DNA of 64,000 nt from Sphingopyxis italica (GTDB lineage: Bacteria > Pseudomonadota > Alphaproteobacteria > Sphingomonadales > Sphingomonadaceae): the NCBI RefSeq assembly GCF_011926545.1, contig NZ_JAATIT010000004.1, positions 248,001 to 312,000 of the forward strand, given 5' to 3'. Of the stretch, positions 45,635-54,379 are shown in pieces. Every line of letters starts with the position of its first letter. The stretch's first letter is position 1. The translations under genes were made by a program, and so were the position numbers. The notes beneath the pieces were generated by a model. The model did no database searches. It worked only from the letters and a program-made list of their open reading frames with translations, and was not told the origin of the DNA.

Positions 45635-46555
45635 TCAATATTGCAGTTGCAGCCCGGGCCGCGCCCAGCGCGTCTTCACCAGCCGCCCCGTGCCCGACAG
45701 GGTGATATAGGCGTCCTGCCGGTCCGGCCCGCCAAAAGCGATATTCGTGGTGAAGATATCGTCGGTCGCGACGAACTCGACCAGCTCGCCCGCTGGCGAA
45801 ACGACGCTGATCCCGCACTCGCCGATCGTCGCGACGCAGATATTGCCGCTTGCCTCCATCGCCAGGCTGTCGAAGAATTTATAGCCCGCGGGACGATAGA
45901 GCGGGATTCCGGGGCCGCCGGGTCCCGCGGCGTCGTCGACTTTGCCGGGCGCAACGATGTTGAACTGGGTCAGGCGGCAGGTGTAGGTTTCGGCGGCGTA
46001 GAGCTTCGTCCCGTCGGGCGAGAGGCCGATGCCATTGGGGTTGTAGCTCGGAAAGATCACTTCCTCGATAAAGCTGCCGTCGGCCTTGGCATAGAAGATG
46101 CCGACGATGTCGTGGCAGCGCGCGGCATAATCGACCTTGCCATGGTCGGTGAACCAGAAGCCGCCGTGGGCGTCGAACATGATGTCGTTGGGGCCGCGCA
46201 GCGTCACGCCATGATCGCCCGATTTGTAGAGTATCTCGACTTCGCCGGTGTCGATGTCGATGCGCTCGATCCGCCCGCCCGAATAATCTTCGGCGATACC
46301 GTGCGGCGCCAGATAACCATTCGATTCGACATAGTTGAACCCGCCGTTGTTGCAGCAATAAAGCTTGCCGTCGGGGCCGATCGCGAGGCCGTTGGGGCCG
46401 CCGCCGGGGACCGCGATGACCTCCTTCTTCCCGCCGGGCCAGCAGCGCGTGATCCGCTTCGCCTCGATCTCGACGACGATGACGCTGCCGTCGTCCATCA
46501 CCACCGGCGCCTCGGGAAAGCGCAATCCGTCGGCGATCAGTTCAAACTCGGCCAT
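45635..46555 (-). CDS. SMP-30/gluconolactonase family protein
   Basis: A 306-residue beta-propeller lactonase. ADGLRFPEAPVV, GPNGLAIGPDGKLYCCNNGG, GVTLRGPNDIMFDAHGGFWFTDHGK and YNPNGIGLSPDGTKLYAAETYTCRL show the four-bladed repeats with the metal-binding Glu, Asn and Asp positions. No signal peptide is seen. ATG 46555 (MAEFELIADGLRF) has AAGGGAG six bases upstream; an ATG two codons earlier is also possible. The substrate lactone is unknown. Confidence 0.88.
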   Translation of the reverse strand: MAEFELIADGLRFPEAPVVMDDGSVIVVEIEAKRITRCWPGGKKEVIAVPGGGPNGLAIGPDGKLYCCNNGGFNYVESNGYLAPHGIAEDYSGGRIERIDIDTGEVEILYKSGDHGVTLRGPNDIMFDAHGGFWFTDHGKVDYAARCHDIVGIFYAKADGSFIEEVIFPSYNPNGIGLSPDGTKLYAAETYTCRLTQFNIVAPGKVDDAAGPGGPGIPLYRPAGYKFFDSLAMEASGNICVATIGECGISVVSPAGELVEFVATDDIFTTNIAFGGPDRQDAYITLSGTGRLVKTRWARPGLQLQY

Positions 46556-46601
46556 CCCCATCTCCCTTGCGTGTCCGCACTTGCTGTGCTTTGCGGCCAT
46601 C

Positions 46602-47201
46602 ATGCCCGTTCGCACGCTCTTCGCCACCAATTTTTACGAGGCCGACATCGGCACGCCCGACCTGCTCGAAGAGCTGGAAGAAAGCAGCCGTCTGTTCGCC
46701 GAAGAGGATGGTGCCGGGCGGCGCTGGAGCCGCGAGCATGGCTATAAGGGCTACACCAGCTACGCGAGCCTCGGCGACCTGCCCGAGCGCGATCCCGCCT
46801 TCCACGATTTGAAGCGCCTGCTCGACAAGCAAGTGAAGGCCTTTGCCAAGGCGTGCCACTTCGACCTCGCCAAACCGCTGAAGCTCGACAGCTTGTGGGT
46901 CAATATCCTGAAACCCGGCGGTACGCACAGCGGTCATATCCATCCGCACAGCATCGTGTCGGGCACCTTCTATGTCGCCGTCCCGCCGGGATCGGGCGCG
47001 CTCAAGCTCGAAGACCCGCGCCTGCCGATGCTGATGGCGGCGCCCGGCCGCACCGACGAGGCACCCGAGCATCAGCGCCCCTTCGTCTACGCCGAACCCG
47101 CCGCGGGCCGCGTCTTTCTGTGGGAAAGCTGGCTGCGGCATGAGGTGATGCCGCACAGCGGCAAGGGCGAGCGGATCAGCATCAGCTTTAACTATCGCTG
47201 A
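46602..47201 (+). CDS. 2OG-Fe(II) oxygenase family protein (TIGR02466-like)
   Basis: A 199-residue protein. The start is MPVRTLFATNFYEADIG. The iron site region THSGHIHPHSIVSGTFYV and the distal WLRHEVMPHSGKGERISISFNY with His and Arg match putative 2-oxoglutarate-dependent oxygenases of this family. The substrate is unknown. It is divergent from the SMP-30 gene with a 46-base gap, and a palindromic element follows its stop. Confidence 0.8.
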   Translation: MPVRTLFATNFYEADIGTPDLLEELEESSRLFAEEDGAGRRWSREHGYKGYTSYASLGDLPERDPAFHDLKRLLDKQVKAFAKACHFDLAKPLKLDSLWVNILKPGGTHSGHIHPHSIVSGTFYVAVPPGSGALKLEDPRLPMLMAAPGRTDEAPEHQRPFVYAEPAAGRVFLWESWLRHEVMPHSGKGERISISFNYR

Positions 47202-47238
47202 GCTGTCCTATATGGGCGCTATCTGACCAACCTCATTC

Positions 47239-47320
47239 CCGTTCGTGTCGAGCGAAGTCGAGACACCCATCGGCGTGGAGCAAGGTCGAGGGGCATCTCG
47301 ACTTCGCTCGATGCGAACGG
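47239..47320. repeat. Inverted repeat element, GTGTCGAGCGAAGTCGAGAC family, copy 1
   Basis: Left arm 47239-47266 and right arm 47293-47320 are 28 bases each and complementary at 24 positions, around a 26-base centre. The arms are nearly identical to those at 61661-61743. It lies in the 2OG-oxygenase/aldehyde dehydrogenase gap, 19 bases before the ALDH start. Confidence 0.8.
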
Positions 47321-47338
47321 ATCGGATAGGAAATGCAC

Positions 47339-48772
47339 ATGACCGCGACCTACGACGCCGACCTCCAACTCTTCATCAACGGCGCCTGGCGGAGCGGTGA
47401 GGGGCGCGACGAGCGGCCGGTCTATAACCCCGCGACCGCGGGCACGATCGCCGAACTGCCGGTCGCCACCATCGCCGACCTCGACGAAGCACTCGCCGCC
47501 GCCGAGCGTGGCTGGCCGGCGTGGCGCGCCAAGACTCCCGACGAGCGCGCCGCGCTGATGCACAAGGCCGCGGGCATCATTCGCGAACGCGTCGATCATA
47601 TCGCGACCCTCCTGACGCTCGAACAGGGCAAGCCGATCGGCGAGGCGCGCGGCGAGGTGCTGTCGGCGGCGGGGCTGTTCGACTATTTCGCCGAGCAGGG
47701 CAAACGCATCGAGGGTCGCGTGCTCCAGCGTCCGCTCGGCCAGCGCGCTATGGTGACCAAGCATCCGGTCGGCCCCGTCGCGGGCTTCAGCCCGTGGAAC
47801 TTCCCGGTCAATCTGATGGTCAAGAAGATCGCCCCCGCGCTTGCTGCGGGCTGTGTCGTGATCGCCAAGGCGCCCGAGGAAACGCCGGGCTGCACCAGCG
47901 CGGTGATGCGCTGCATCGCCGATGCCGGCATTCCCGGTGATGTTGTGCAACTCGTCTATGGCGATCCCGACATGATCAGCCGGCATTTGCTCGGAAGCCC
48001 CGTGATCCGCAAGGTCAGCTTCACCGGTTCGACCGCGGTCGGCAAACATCTGATGAAGCTCGCCGCCGACGGGGTGAAAAGGATCACGATGGAACTCGGC
48101 GGCCATGCCCCGGTGCTGATCTTCGACGATTGCGACCTCGAAGCGACGCTCGACAAGGTCGTGTGGCAGAAGTTCCGTAACGCGGGGCAGGTCTGCATCT
48201 CGCCGACGCGCTTCTATGTCCAGCAGGGCATCTACGACGCGTTCGTGAAGGGTTTTGCGACACGCACCGCCAAGGTGAAGATCGGCAGCGGGCTCGACGC
48301 CGATACCCAAATGGGTCCGCTCGCCAACGCACGCCGCATCCCCGCATTGGAAGCGCTGGTCGCCGACGCCAAGGCGAAGGGCGCGCGCGTCATCGCGGGC
48401 GGCGAGGCGACCGGAAACGGCTATTTCTTCCAGCCGACCGCGATCGCCGACGTGCCGGTCGAGGCCGACGCGATGGTGAATGAACCCTTCGGCCCGATGG
48501 CACTGATCCGCCCGTTCGGGACCGAAGAAGAGGCGCTCGAACAGGCGAACCGGCTACCCTACGGCCTCGCCGCCTTCGCCTTCACCGAGAACGGCCGCCG
48601 CATCAACCGCATCGTTGACACCATCGAAAGCGGCATGGTCGGGGTGAACAGCTTCGTCATCTCGGCGCTCGACACGCCGTTCGGCGGGATCAAGGAATCG
48701 GGCTTCGGCAGCGAAAGCGGCCCCGAGGGATTGGACGGATATCTGGTGACGAAGGCGGTGCATATTTACTGA
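47339..48772 (+). CDS. NAD(P)-dependent aldehyde dehydrogenase (succinate-semialdehyde type)
   Basis: A 477-residue ALDH. The cofactor-site motif is GFSPWNFPVNLMVKKIAPALAAG, the Gly-rich strand FTGSTAVGKHL, catalytic Glu in MELGGHAPVLIF and catalytic Cys in NAGQVCISPTRFYVQ; the C-terminal GGIKESGFGSESGPEGLDGYLVTKAVH is typical of the GabD/SSADH-like branch. ATG 47339 (MTATYDADLQL) has AGGA seven bases upstream; the ATG two codons earlier is possible. No other gab gene is in the window, so the substrate is uncertain. Confidence 0.9.
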   Translation: MTATYDADLQLFINGAWRSGEGRDERPVYNPATAGTIAELPVATIADLDEALAAAERGWPAWRAKTPDERAALMHKAAGIIRERVDHIATLLTLEQGKPIGEARGEVLSAAGLFDYFAEQGKRIEGRVLQRPLGQRAMVTKHPVGPVAGFSPWNFPVNLMVKKIAPALAAGCVVIAKAPEETPGCTSAVMRCIADAGIPGDVVQLVYGDPDMISRHLLGSPVIRKVSFTGSTAVGKHLMKLAADGVKRITMELGGHAPVLIFDDCDLEATLDKVVWQKFRNAGQVCISPTRFYVQQGIYDAFVKGFATRTAKVKIGSGLDADTQMGPLANARRIPALEALVADAKAKGARVIAGGEATGNGYFFQPTAIADVPVEADAMVNEPFGPMALIRPFGTEEEALEQANRLPYGLAAFAFTENGRRINRIVDTIESGMVGVNSFVISALDTPFGGIKESGFGSESGPEGLDGYLVTKAVHIY

Positions 48773-48796
48773 CCGGCATCGCGCCCGGCCCCGCGT

Positions 48797-50197
48797 TCAG
48801 AGCGGCGGAACCTGGCTGATATGCGCTTCGATTTTTGTCCGATCGAATGCGACGGATGAAAATTTCGGCCGTAGCGCGCGGTGGCGCTGGACGATTTCGG
48901 CCGGGCTGAACTTGTAATAATCATTGGGTCTGAGCGGTTCGATGTCGCCGCGCATCGCCGTATCGATCTCGCGGATTCGCATCTTGCGAAGCAAGAATTC
49001 GGCGGGCGACAATTTGTTGTTGAGCAATTCGATCGCGATACCTCCGAGGCCGCCGGTGGCGACGTCGCCCAGCTTGCCGATGCCGATGCTGATGCCCGAG
49101 GAAAAGACGGCTTCGTCGAAATCGCCTTTGGGAAACTTGCCGAAATGTTCGGCGATGCGCTCGCGATAGGCGTGCGTCGCATCGGCAAATCCGCGTTTGG
49201 CATCGACCAGCCCCTCGCCGGGCCCGGCGGCGGAACGGTGAAAAACCTCTTCCAGCGCCGCGAGATAGGTCATTTTTGCCTGTCCGATATGCGTCGAGGC
49301 ATCGAGCAGATCGTCGAATTTCCGGCCTTCGTGAAAGGGCAGATATTTGGGAACGCGCAGGATCGAGATGTCGTCGAGCATCCCGTCATAAACCTCGTCG
49401 AGTTGAAGCAGTTCGTCGAAAGCATGACCGGCGCTGGTGTCGACGGCGATCGGTTCGGCCGCCTCTTCGTTCAGGCAGAGGCCGAAATTATAATGATAGG
49501 CCTGATTCGCTATGGTCATCAGCTCGTGCATCGCCAGCCCCATGTGCGCGCGTTCGATCTTTCCGGTATTGGCGAGCGTGGCGATGATGGCGAGCGCGGC
49601 TTGTTCGAAATGGTGGCGCGCGTTGCCCTGATACGGATCGCGGGCGAGGAAATCGTCGCGCAGCCGGTCCAGCTCGACAGGCAGGGCGGCCGTCAGGCCG
49701 ATCTGTTCCGGCGTCGCGGCCAGCGCCCGAAGGATCAGCATCGTAAAACCCGCGTGCATCTGGCGCGAAGGCCACACCATCCGGTTGCCGCGGTCCCAGA
49801 CCGACGAAAGGCGGTGGAGCAGCGGGCGCAGGCTTTCCCATTCCTCGCTGCGGATCAGTGCGTCAAAGCTGGCATTGCCCGACTCGGCCATCTGCACCGG
49901 CATGTCCGCGATGCTCGATCCAAGGGGCGATCGCGTCAGCACCCGGACGAAATTCTGCGTCCGCATCATCACGCGGAGCAAGCTATCCTCGCGCATCAAC
50001 TCGCGTCGCGCGGCGGGGTGGTTCACCAGATATCCGTCGTTGAGGAAAATACCGCCCGAAAAGAATATGTTCTTGGCGATCATCCGGCGAAAAAACGCTT
50101 CGCCAACCGGATCGACTTCGGGATCATATCGGCGCCCGGCGTCGTCCAGCAATCCTGAATAGGTCATCGGCGCCAACGGCGGATTTTCGAACTGCAT
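48797..50197 (-). CDS. 466-residue protein of unknown function
   Basis: Starts MQFENPPLAPMTYSGLLDD. It is largely alpha-helical with no signal peptide and no TM helix. The only recurring features are acidic patches (LQLDEVYDGMLDDIS), a Gly-rich stretch KLGDVATGGLGGIAIELLNN and a short SISIGIGKL-like run. I recognise no domain or catalytic motif. GC appears lower than its neighbours. It sits between convergent ALDH and the folM-like gene, which is on the same strand but 37 bases upstream. It is full length with a coherent codon pattern, so probably a real accessory gene. Confidence 0.75.
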   Translation of the reverse strand: MQFENPPLAPMTYSGLLDDAGRRYDPEVDPVGEAFFRRMIAKNIFFSGGIFLNDGYLVNHPAARRELMREDSLLRVMMRTQNFVRVLTRSPLGSSIADMPVQMAESGNASFDALIRSEEWESLRPLLHRLSSVWDRGNRMVWPSRQMHAGFTMLILRALAATPEQIGLTAALPVELDRLRDDFLARDPYQGNARHHFEQAALAIIATLANTGKIERAHMGLAMHELMTIANQAYHYNFGLCLNEEAAEPIAVDTSAGHAFDELLQLDEVYDGMLDDISILRVPKYLPFHEGRKFDDLLDASTHIGQAKMTYLAALEEVFHRSAAGPGEGLVDAKRGFADATHAYRERIAEHFGKFPKGDFDEAVFSSGISIGIGKLGDVATGGLGGIAIELLNNKLSPAEFLLRKMRIREIDTAMRGDIEPLRPNDYYKFSPAEIVQRHRALRPKFSSVAFDRTKIEAHISQVPPL

Positions 50198-50234
50198 ATC
50201 GATCGCCCCCTATGCCATCCTGATCAGCCTGTTT

Positions 50235-50999
50235 TCAGGTGTCGCGCTCCAATGCCACGAAATCGCGGCCCAGCGGCGCCAGATGCGCGCCGCCGTCGAC
50301 GAAGATCGTCTGCCCGGTCACCGCCTCGGCGCGCGCCAGATAGACGACCGCGTCGGCGATCTGCGCGGGCGTTGGCAGCGCGCCCAGCGGCATAAGCTTT
50401 GCCAGCCGCTCGACCTGCGCCGCCGAATAATCGTCGGTCGCCATCGTCAGCCCCGGCGCCACCGCATTGACCCGCGCGCGGTCACCGAATGCGACGGCAA
50501 GCGTTTGCGTCGCCTGCCACAGCGCCGATTTCGACAGGCTATAGGCGATCTGGTCGGGCACCGGATGGACCACGCGCTGGTCCACGATATTGACGATCGC
50601 GGGGCGCTTGCCTTCGCTCGCCGCGACCAGCGCCTTCGCCAGCATCACCGGCGCGGACAAATTGACCTGCATCATCCCGGCGAGCGCCGCGGCGGACAGG
50701 TCGGCCCATTCGCCCTCGGCGAATAGCGCCGCATTGTTGACGAGCAGGTCGGGCGCGCGGCCGAATTTTTCGATCACCGCGGGGATCAGCGCATCGACCT
50801 GAGCCGGATCGGCGAGGTCGGCGGCGAAGCGATGGCTGATCGCGCCGGTTTCCGCGAGCGCCTCGGCGAGCACCGGATCGGCCTCGCCCGGGCTGCGCTT
50901 GTGGATCGCCAGCGCATAGCCTTCGCGCGCGAGCCGCGCCGAAATCGCGGCGCCGACGCGGTGGAGCCCGCCCGTGACGAGAGCGAGCTTCTGCGTCAT
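50235..50999 (-). CDS. SDR family oxidoreductase, FolM/pteridine-reductase-like
   Basis: A 254-residue short-chain dehydrogenase. The cofactor motif is LVTGGLHRVGAAISARLAREG; the TGG..R.G pattern is typical of dihydromonapterin (FolM) and pteridine reductases. LLVNNAA, Asp at NIVDQR and the Tyr-x-x-x-Lys pair YSLSKSALW complete the active site. GLTMATDD and GQTIFVDGGAHL end the fold. It overlaps folB (ATGA), which supports a role in pterin/folate metabolism. Confidence 0.8.
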   Translation of the reverse strand: MTQKLALVTGGLHRVGAAISARLAREGYALAIHKRSPGEADPVLAEALAETGAISHRFAADLADPAQVDALIPAVIEKFGRAPDLLVNNAALFAEGEWADLSAAALAGMMQVNLSAPVMLAKALVAASEGKRPAIVNIVDQRVVHPVPDQIAYSLSKSALWQATQTLAVAFGDRARVNAVAPGLTMATDDYSAAQVERLAKLMPLGALPTPAQIADAVVYLARAEAVTGQTIFVDGGAHLAPLGRDFVALERDT

Positions 51000-51379
51000 T
51001 TGCGCGCGCCCAAACGACTTCGGCGCATCGTGATGCCAATCTCTTCGCCTTCCTCGGCGATCGCGAGCTTGACGATCTTCACTTCCACCTCCTCGACCTT
51101 CTCGTCCTGCAGGAACAAGGTGTCGATGATATGGTCGGCGACGCTTTCGATCAGCACGAAATGGACATCCTTGGGGATGCCCTCGGTCGCCGCGAATTTG
51201 AGGTGCATATAATTTTTCGAGCGGCTGAGCGGTGTGGTCGGATCATAATGATCGGCCATCGCCAGCTTCGCGCGCACCGATATGCGCAGCGGCTGCGGCA
51301 AATGCGTTTCTTCGGAATAGATGCCGGTCAAAACATCGACGGTCAGTCCGGTCACTTCCAGCCACAATGTATCGGTCAC
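50996..51379 (-). CDS. folB: Dihydroneopterin aldolase-family protein
   Basis: A 127-residue FolB-like protein. GIYSEETHLPQPLRISVRAKL, FVLIESVADHIIDTLF and VEVKIVKLAIAEEGEEIGITM follow the dihydroneopterin aldolase pattern, with Glu in the first and second blocks and a conserved Lys in the third. It starts with GTG 51379. It converts dihydroneopterin to 6-hydroxymethyl-dihydropterin in folate synthesis, assuming full activity. folK and folP are not adjacent in this window. Confidence 0.82.
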   Translation of the reverse strand: MTDTLWLEVTGLTVDVLTGIYSEETHLPQPLRISVRAKLAMADHYDPTTPLSRSKNYMHLKFAATEGIPKDVHFVLIESVADHIIDTLFLQDEKVEEVEVKIVKLAIAEEGEEIGITMRRSRLGARK

Positions 51380-51469
51380 AAGAAAATCCTGTCGAACGGG
51401 CGCGACATTCGGCTTTCCATTGCCGTGCCCTCACCCTAAAGCGCCGCCGCATTAGCGAAAGGGTACGCG

Positions 51470-51973
51470 TTGGTCGAGCTACTTCCATTGTCCGATATCG
51501 AGCCGCAGGCGGTCGAGGCGCTCCTCGACGCCGCTTTCGGAACGGATCGCTTTGGACGAACCGCCTACCGCATCCGCGAAGGCGTGGATGCGGTGCCGGC
51601 GTTGAGCTTCGCGCTTGTCGAGGATAGCGCGCTGATCGCGACGATTCAGTGCTGGCCCGTCGTGCACCGTAAGGCGGACGGCGCCGAAACCCCGCTCGTC
51701 ATGGTCGGTCCGGTCGCGGTGCGGCCCGACGTCCAGCGCGGCGGGCACGGCCGCACGCTGATGGCGCATATGCTGGCAGCCTCCGAGACGAAGGCCGACG
51801 GGGCGCTGATGATGATCGGCGACCCCGAATATTATGACCGCTTCTTCGGCTTCGACGCCGCCGCGACGGGCGCCTGGGACTTGCCCGGGCCGTTCGAGCG
51901 CCGGCGCCTGCTCGCACGGGCGGTGAACGGACACGATCTGCCGCGCGGAGCGGGGATGATCGGGCCGCGCTGA
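51470..51973 (+). CDS. GNAT family N-acetyltransferase
   Basis: A 167-residue acetyltransferase. The acetyl-CoA motif is VGPVAVRPDVQRGGHGRTLMAHML (the R/Q-x-x-G-x-G/A loop), followed by DPEYYDRFFGFDAAA, typical of YhbS-like GNATs. It starts with TTG 51470, with AAAGGG six bases upstream. The substrate is unknown. It is divergent from folB with a 90-base gap. Confidence 0.85.
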   Translation: MVELLPLSDIEPQAVEALLDAAFGTDRFGRTAYRIREGVDAVPALSFALVEDSALIATIQCWPVVHRKADGAETPLVMVGPVAVRPDVQRGGHGRTLMAHMLAASETKADGALMMIGDPEYYDRFFGFDAAATGAWDLPGPFERRRLLARAVNGHDLPRGAGMIGPR

Positions 51974-52017
51974 TTCCGCGGGGTTGCGCCCGCCGCGCGT
52001 CCGCCTATGTCGGATGG

Positions 52018-52602
52018 ATGGTCACCCCCGCGCCTTCGCTTCCCAAGGACTTTTCGCAGCTCTCGCTCGCCGAGGCGGCCGAACTTCTCGCGGCGCGCAA
52101 GCTGCCGCCAGTCGAGGAATGGCACCCCGAACGCACCGGTGACAGCGCGATGGAGATTCGCGCCGACGGTAGCTGGTATCACGAGGGCGGGCGGATCAAC
52201 CGCCCCGCGATGGTCAGGCTCTTCTCGACGATCCTGCGCCGTGAAGCCGATGGCAGCCACGTCCTCGTCACCCCGGCCGAGAAGCTGGCGATCGCGGTCG
52301 AGGACACGCCCTTTCGCGCGGTCGAGATGAAGAGCGAAGGCCAGGGCGAAGCGCGCCAACTCGTCTTTCGCCTCGACACCGACGATCTCGTCATGGCCGG
52401 GCCCGATCATCCGCTGAGCTTCGGCAGCGACACCGATAACCCCGACCCGCGGCTGCACGTCCGCGGCGCCATCGGCAATGGGCTCGAAGCGCGGATCGAC
52501 CGCGCGCTCTATTACGAGATCGTCGAGATGGCGCTGGCCGAAGGCGCCGAACCGCCCGCGATATGGTCGAACGGCGCTCGTTTTCCGCTGGTGGGCGCCT
52601 GA
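52018..52602 (+). CDS. DUF1285 family protein
   Basis: A 194-residue protein. WHPERTGDSAMEIRADGSWYHEGGRINRPAMVRLFSTILRRE and VLVTPAEKLAIAVEDTPF are the DUF1285 signature. The family is uncharacterised but often precedes a CoA pyrophosphatase in alphaproteobacteria. Its stop overlaps the nudL start (TGATG), so it is translationally coupled to the next two genes. Confidence 0.9.
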   Translation: MVTPAPSLPKDFSQLSLAEAAELLAARKLPPVEEWHPERTGDSAMEIRADGSWYHEGGRINRPAMVRLFSTILRREADGSHVLVTPAEKLAIAVEDTPFRAVEMKSEGQGEARQLVFRLDTDDLVMAGPDHPLSFGSDTDNPDPRLHVRGAIGNGLEARIDRALYYEIVEMALAEGAEPPAIWSNGARFPLVGA

Positions 52603-53186
52603 TGCTCTCCGAAAAATTGCGCGATGCGCTGGGCAGTCTGCTCCCCGACGCCGGCGAGGACGAGGCCTATCTCGGCACGCCGACCTTGCGCGACGCCGCG
52701 GTGCTGATCGCCTTCACTGACCGCCCTGATCCGGGCGTCATCCTGACCCAGCGCCCGCAATGGCTGCGCAGCCACGCGGGGCAGGTCGCTTTTCCGGGCG
52801 GCAAGATCGATCCGGGCGACCGCGACGCGATCGACGCGGCGCTGCGCGAAGCCGAAGAGGAGATCGGGCTCAACCGCCGCGACGTGATGGTCGCGGGCGC
52901 GACCGAACCCTATCAGTCGGGCAGCGGCTATCGCATCACCCCGGTGCTCGGCGTGATCCCGCCCGACCTCGCCTTCGATCCCAATCCGGAAGAGGTCGAG
53001 GACTGGTTCGAGGTGCCGCTCGACACCTTGTTCGACCCCGACAATTATGCCCGCCAACATGCCAATTGGCAGGGGCACGACCGCCATTATTATGACATGG
53101 ATTGGCAGGGACGGCGGATCTGGGGCGTGACGGCGGGAATCATCATCAATCTGGCGCGGCGCTTGCCGGCAGGCTGGCACCGATGA
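52602..53186 (+). CDS. nudL: CoA pyrophosphatase (NUDIX)
   Basis: A 194-residue NUDIX hydrolase cleaving CoA to 4'-phosphopantetheine and ADP. The NUDIX box GGKIDPGDRDAIDAALREAEEEIGL has a two-residue insertion relative to the 23-residue consensus, as in CoA-specific enzymes, and LTQRPQWLRSHAGQVAFPGG is the CoA pyrophosphatase extension. The ATG overlaps the DUF1285 stop and the stop overlaps the cca start, forming a three-gene operon. Confidence 0.92.
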   Translation: MLSEKLRDALGSLLPDAGEDEAYLGTPTLRDAAVLIAFTDRPDPGVILTQRPQWLRSHAGQVAFPGGKIDPGDRDAIDAALREAEEEIGLNRRDVMVAGATEPYQSGSGYRITPVLGVIPPDLAFDPNPEEVEDWFEVPLDTLFDPDNYARQHANWQGHDRHYYDMDWQGRRIWGVTAGIIINLARRLPAGWHR

Positions 53187-54379
53187 CGCGGCTCCCCGCG
53201 GCCGAATGGCGCGAGCGGCCCGGGCTGCGCCGGATCGTCGCCGCGCTGACCGCGGGCGGCGGCGCGGTCAAGGCGGTCGGCGGCGCGGTGCGCGACACGC
53301 TGCTCGGCCTGCCCGTTGCCGACATCGACCTCGCGACCCCGCTGCTTCCCGAAGAGGTCACGCGGCGGCTCGCGGCTGCCGATATCAAGGTGATCCCGAC
53401 GGGCATCGCGCACGGCACCGTCACCGCGATCGCCAGCGGCGACCGTCACGAGATCACGACGCTGCGCCGCGATGTCGAAACCGACGGCCGCCGCGCGACG
53501 GTCGCCTTCGCCGACGATTGGCAGGGCGACGCCGCGCGCCGCGACTTCACGATCAACGCGCTCTATGCCGATCCCGACACGGGGGAAATCGACGACTGGT
53601 TCGGCGGGCTCGCCGATCTGGACGCCGGCCGCGTCGCCTTCATCGGCGACGCCGCGACGCGGATCGCCGAGGATCATCTGCGCATCCTGCGCTTCTATCG
53701 CTTCGCGGCGCGTTTCGGGCGCGGCGAACTCGACCCCGTCAGCCACGCCGCGGTGGTGACCGCGCGCCAGTCGCTCAAAAGCCTGTCGCGCGAGCGGATC
53801 GCCGACGAACTGCTCAAGATCCTCGCCTTGCCCGACCCGCGCGCGATCGTCGGCCGGATGGCGGCCGACGGCATTTTCGCGGTGCTGCTCCCCGAACTCG
53901 ATGCGGGTTTCGCGGCCGCGTTCGACCGGCTCGTCGCCAATGAAAGGACGGCCGCCGCCGCCGTCACCCCGCTCCGCCGCCTCGCGGCGCTACTGCCGGG
54001 CGACCCCGCGGTTGCCGAACAGGTCGCGAGCCGGCTCCGCCTTTCGACGCGGCAGCGCAAGCATCTCGCCGCACTCGGCCGGCACCGCGCCGACGTCGAG
54101 CGCCCGATTCGCCAGCTCGCGCACGCGATCGGCGCCGACGCCGCGCGCGACGTCCACCTGCTCGCCGGCGATCCCGCCGCGATCGAAGCCTTGTCGGACT
54201 GGGCGGTTCCGCAGCTACCCCTGAAGGGCGGCGACATCGTCGCGCGCGGCGTCGCCGCCGGACCCGAGGTCGCGCGCATTCTGAAGGCGGTCGAAGCCCA
54301 ATGGGTCGCGGAGGATTTTCCCGGCGCGCCGCGCGTCGCCGAGCTCGTCGATCAGAAGATCGGCCGCACCAGCGACTGA
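53183..54379 (+). CDS. cca: CCA tRNA nucleotidyltransferase/poly(A) polymerase family
   Basis: A 398-residue class II nucleotidyltransferase. The nucleotidyltransferase motif is AVGGAVRDTLLGLPVADIDLATPL with the metal-binding DID pair. EITTLRRDVETDGRRATVAFADDWQGDAARRDFTINALY is the typical RRD-containing block, and AEDHLRILRFYRFAARF follows in the helical domain. There is no C-terminal HD domain; it therefore resembles the short alphaproteobacterial CCA-adding enzyme. The start MTRLPAAEWRERPGL at 53183 overlaps nudL. The 3' end overlaps the EAL/GGDEF gene by 28 bases on the opposite strand. Confidence 0.93.
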   Translation: MTRLPAAEWRERPGLRRIVAALTAGGGAVKAVGGAVRDTLLGLPVADIDLATPLLPEEVTRRLAAADIKVIPTGIAHGTVTAIASGDRHEITTLRRDVETDGRRATVAFADDWQGDAARRDFTINALYADPDTGEIDDWFGGLADLDAGRVAFIGDAATRIAEDHLRILRFYRFAARFGRGELDPVSHAAVVTARQSLKSLSRERIADELLKILALPDPRAIVGRMAADGIFAVLLPELDAGFAAAFDRLVANERTAAAAVTPLRRLAALLPGDPAVAEQVASRLRLSTRQRKHLAALGRHRADVERPIRQLAHAIGADAARDVHLLAGDPAAIEALSDWAVPQLPLKGGDIVARGVAAGPEVARILKAVEAQWVAEDFPGAPRVAELVDQKIGRTSD

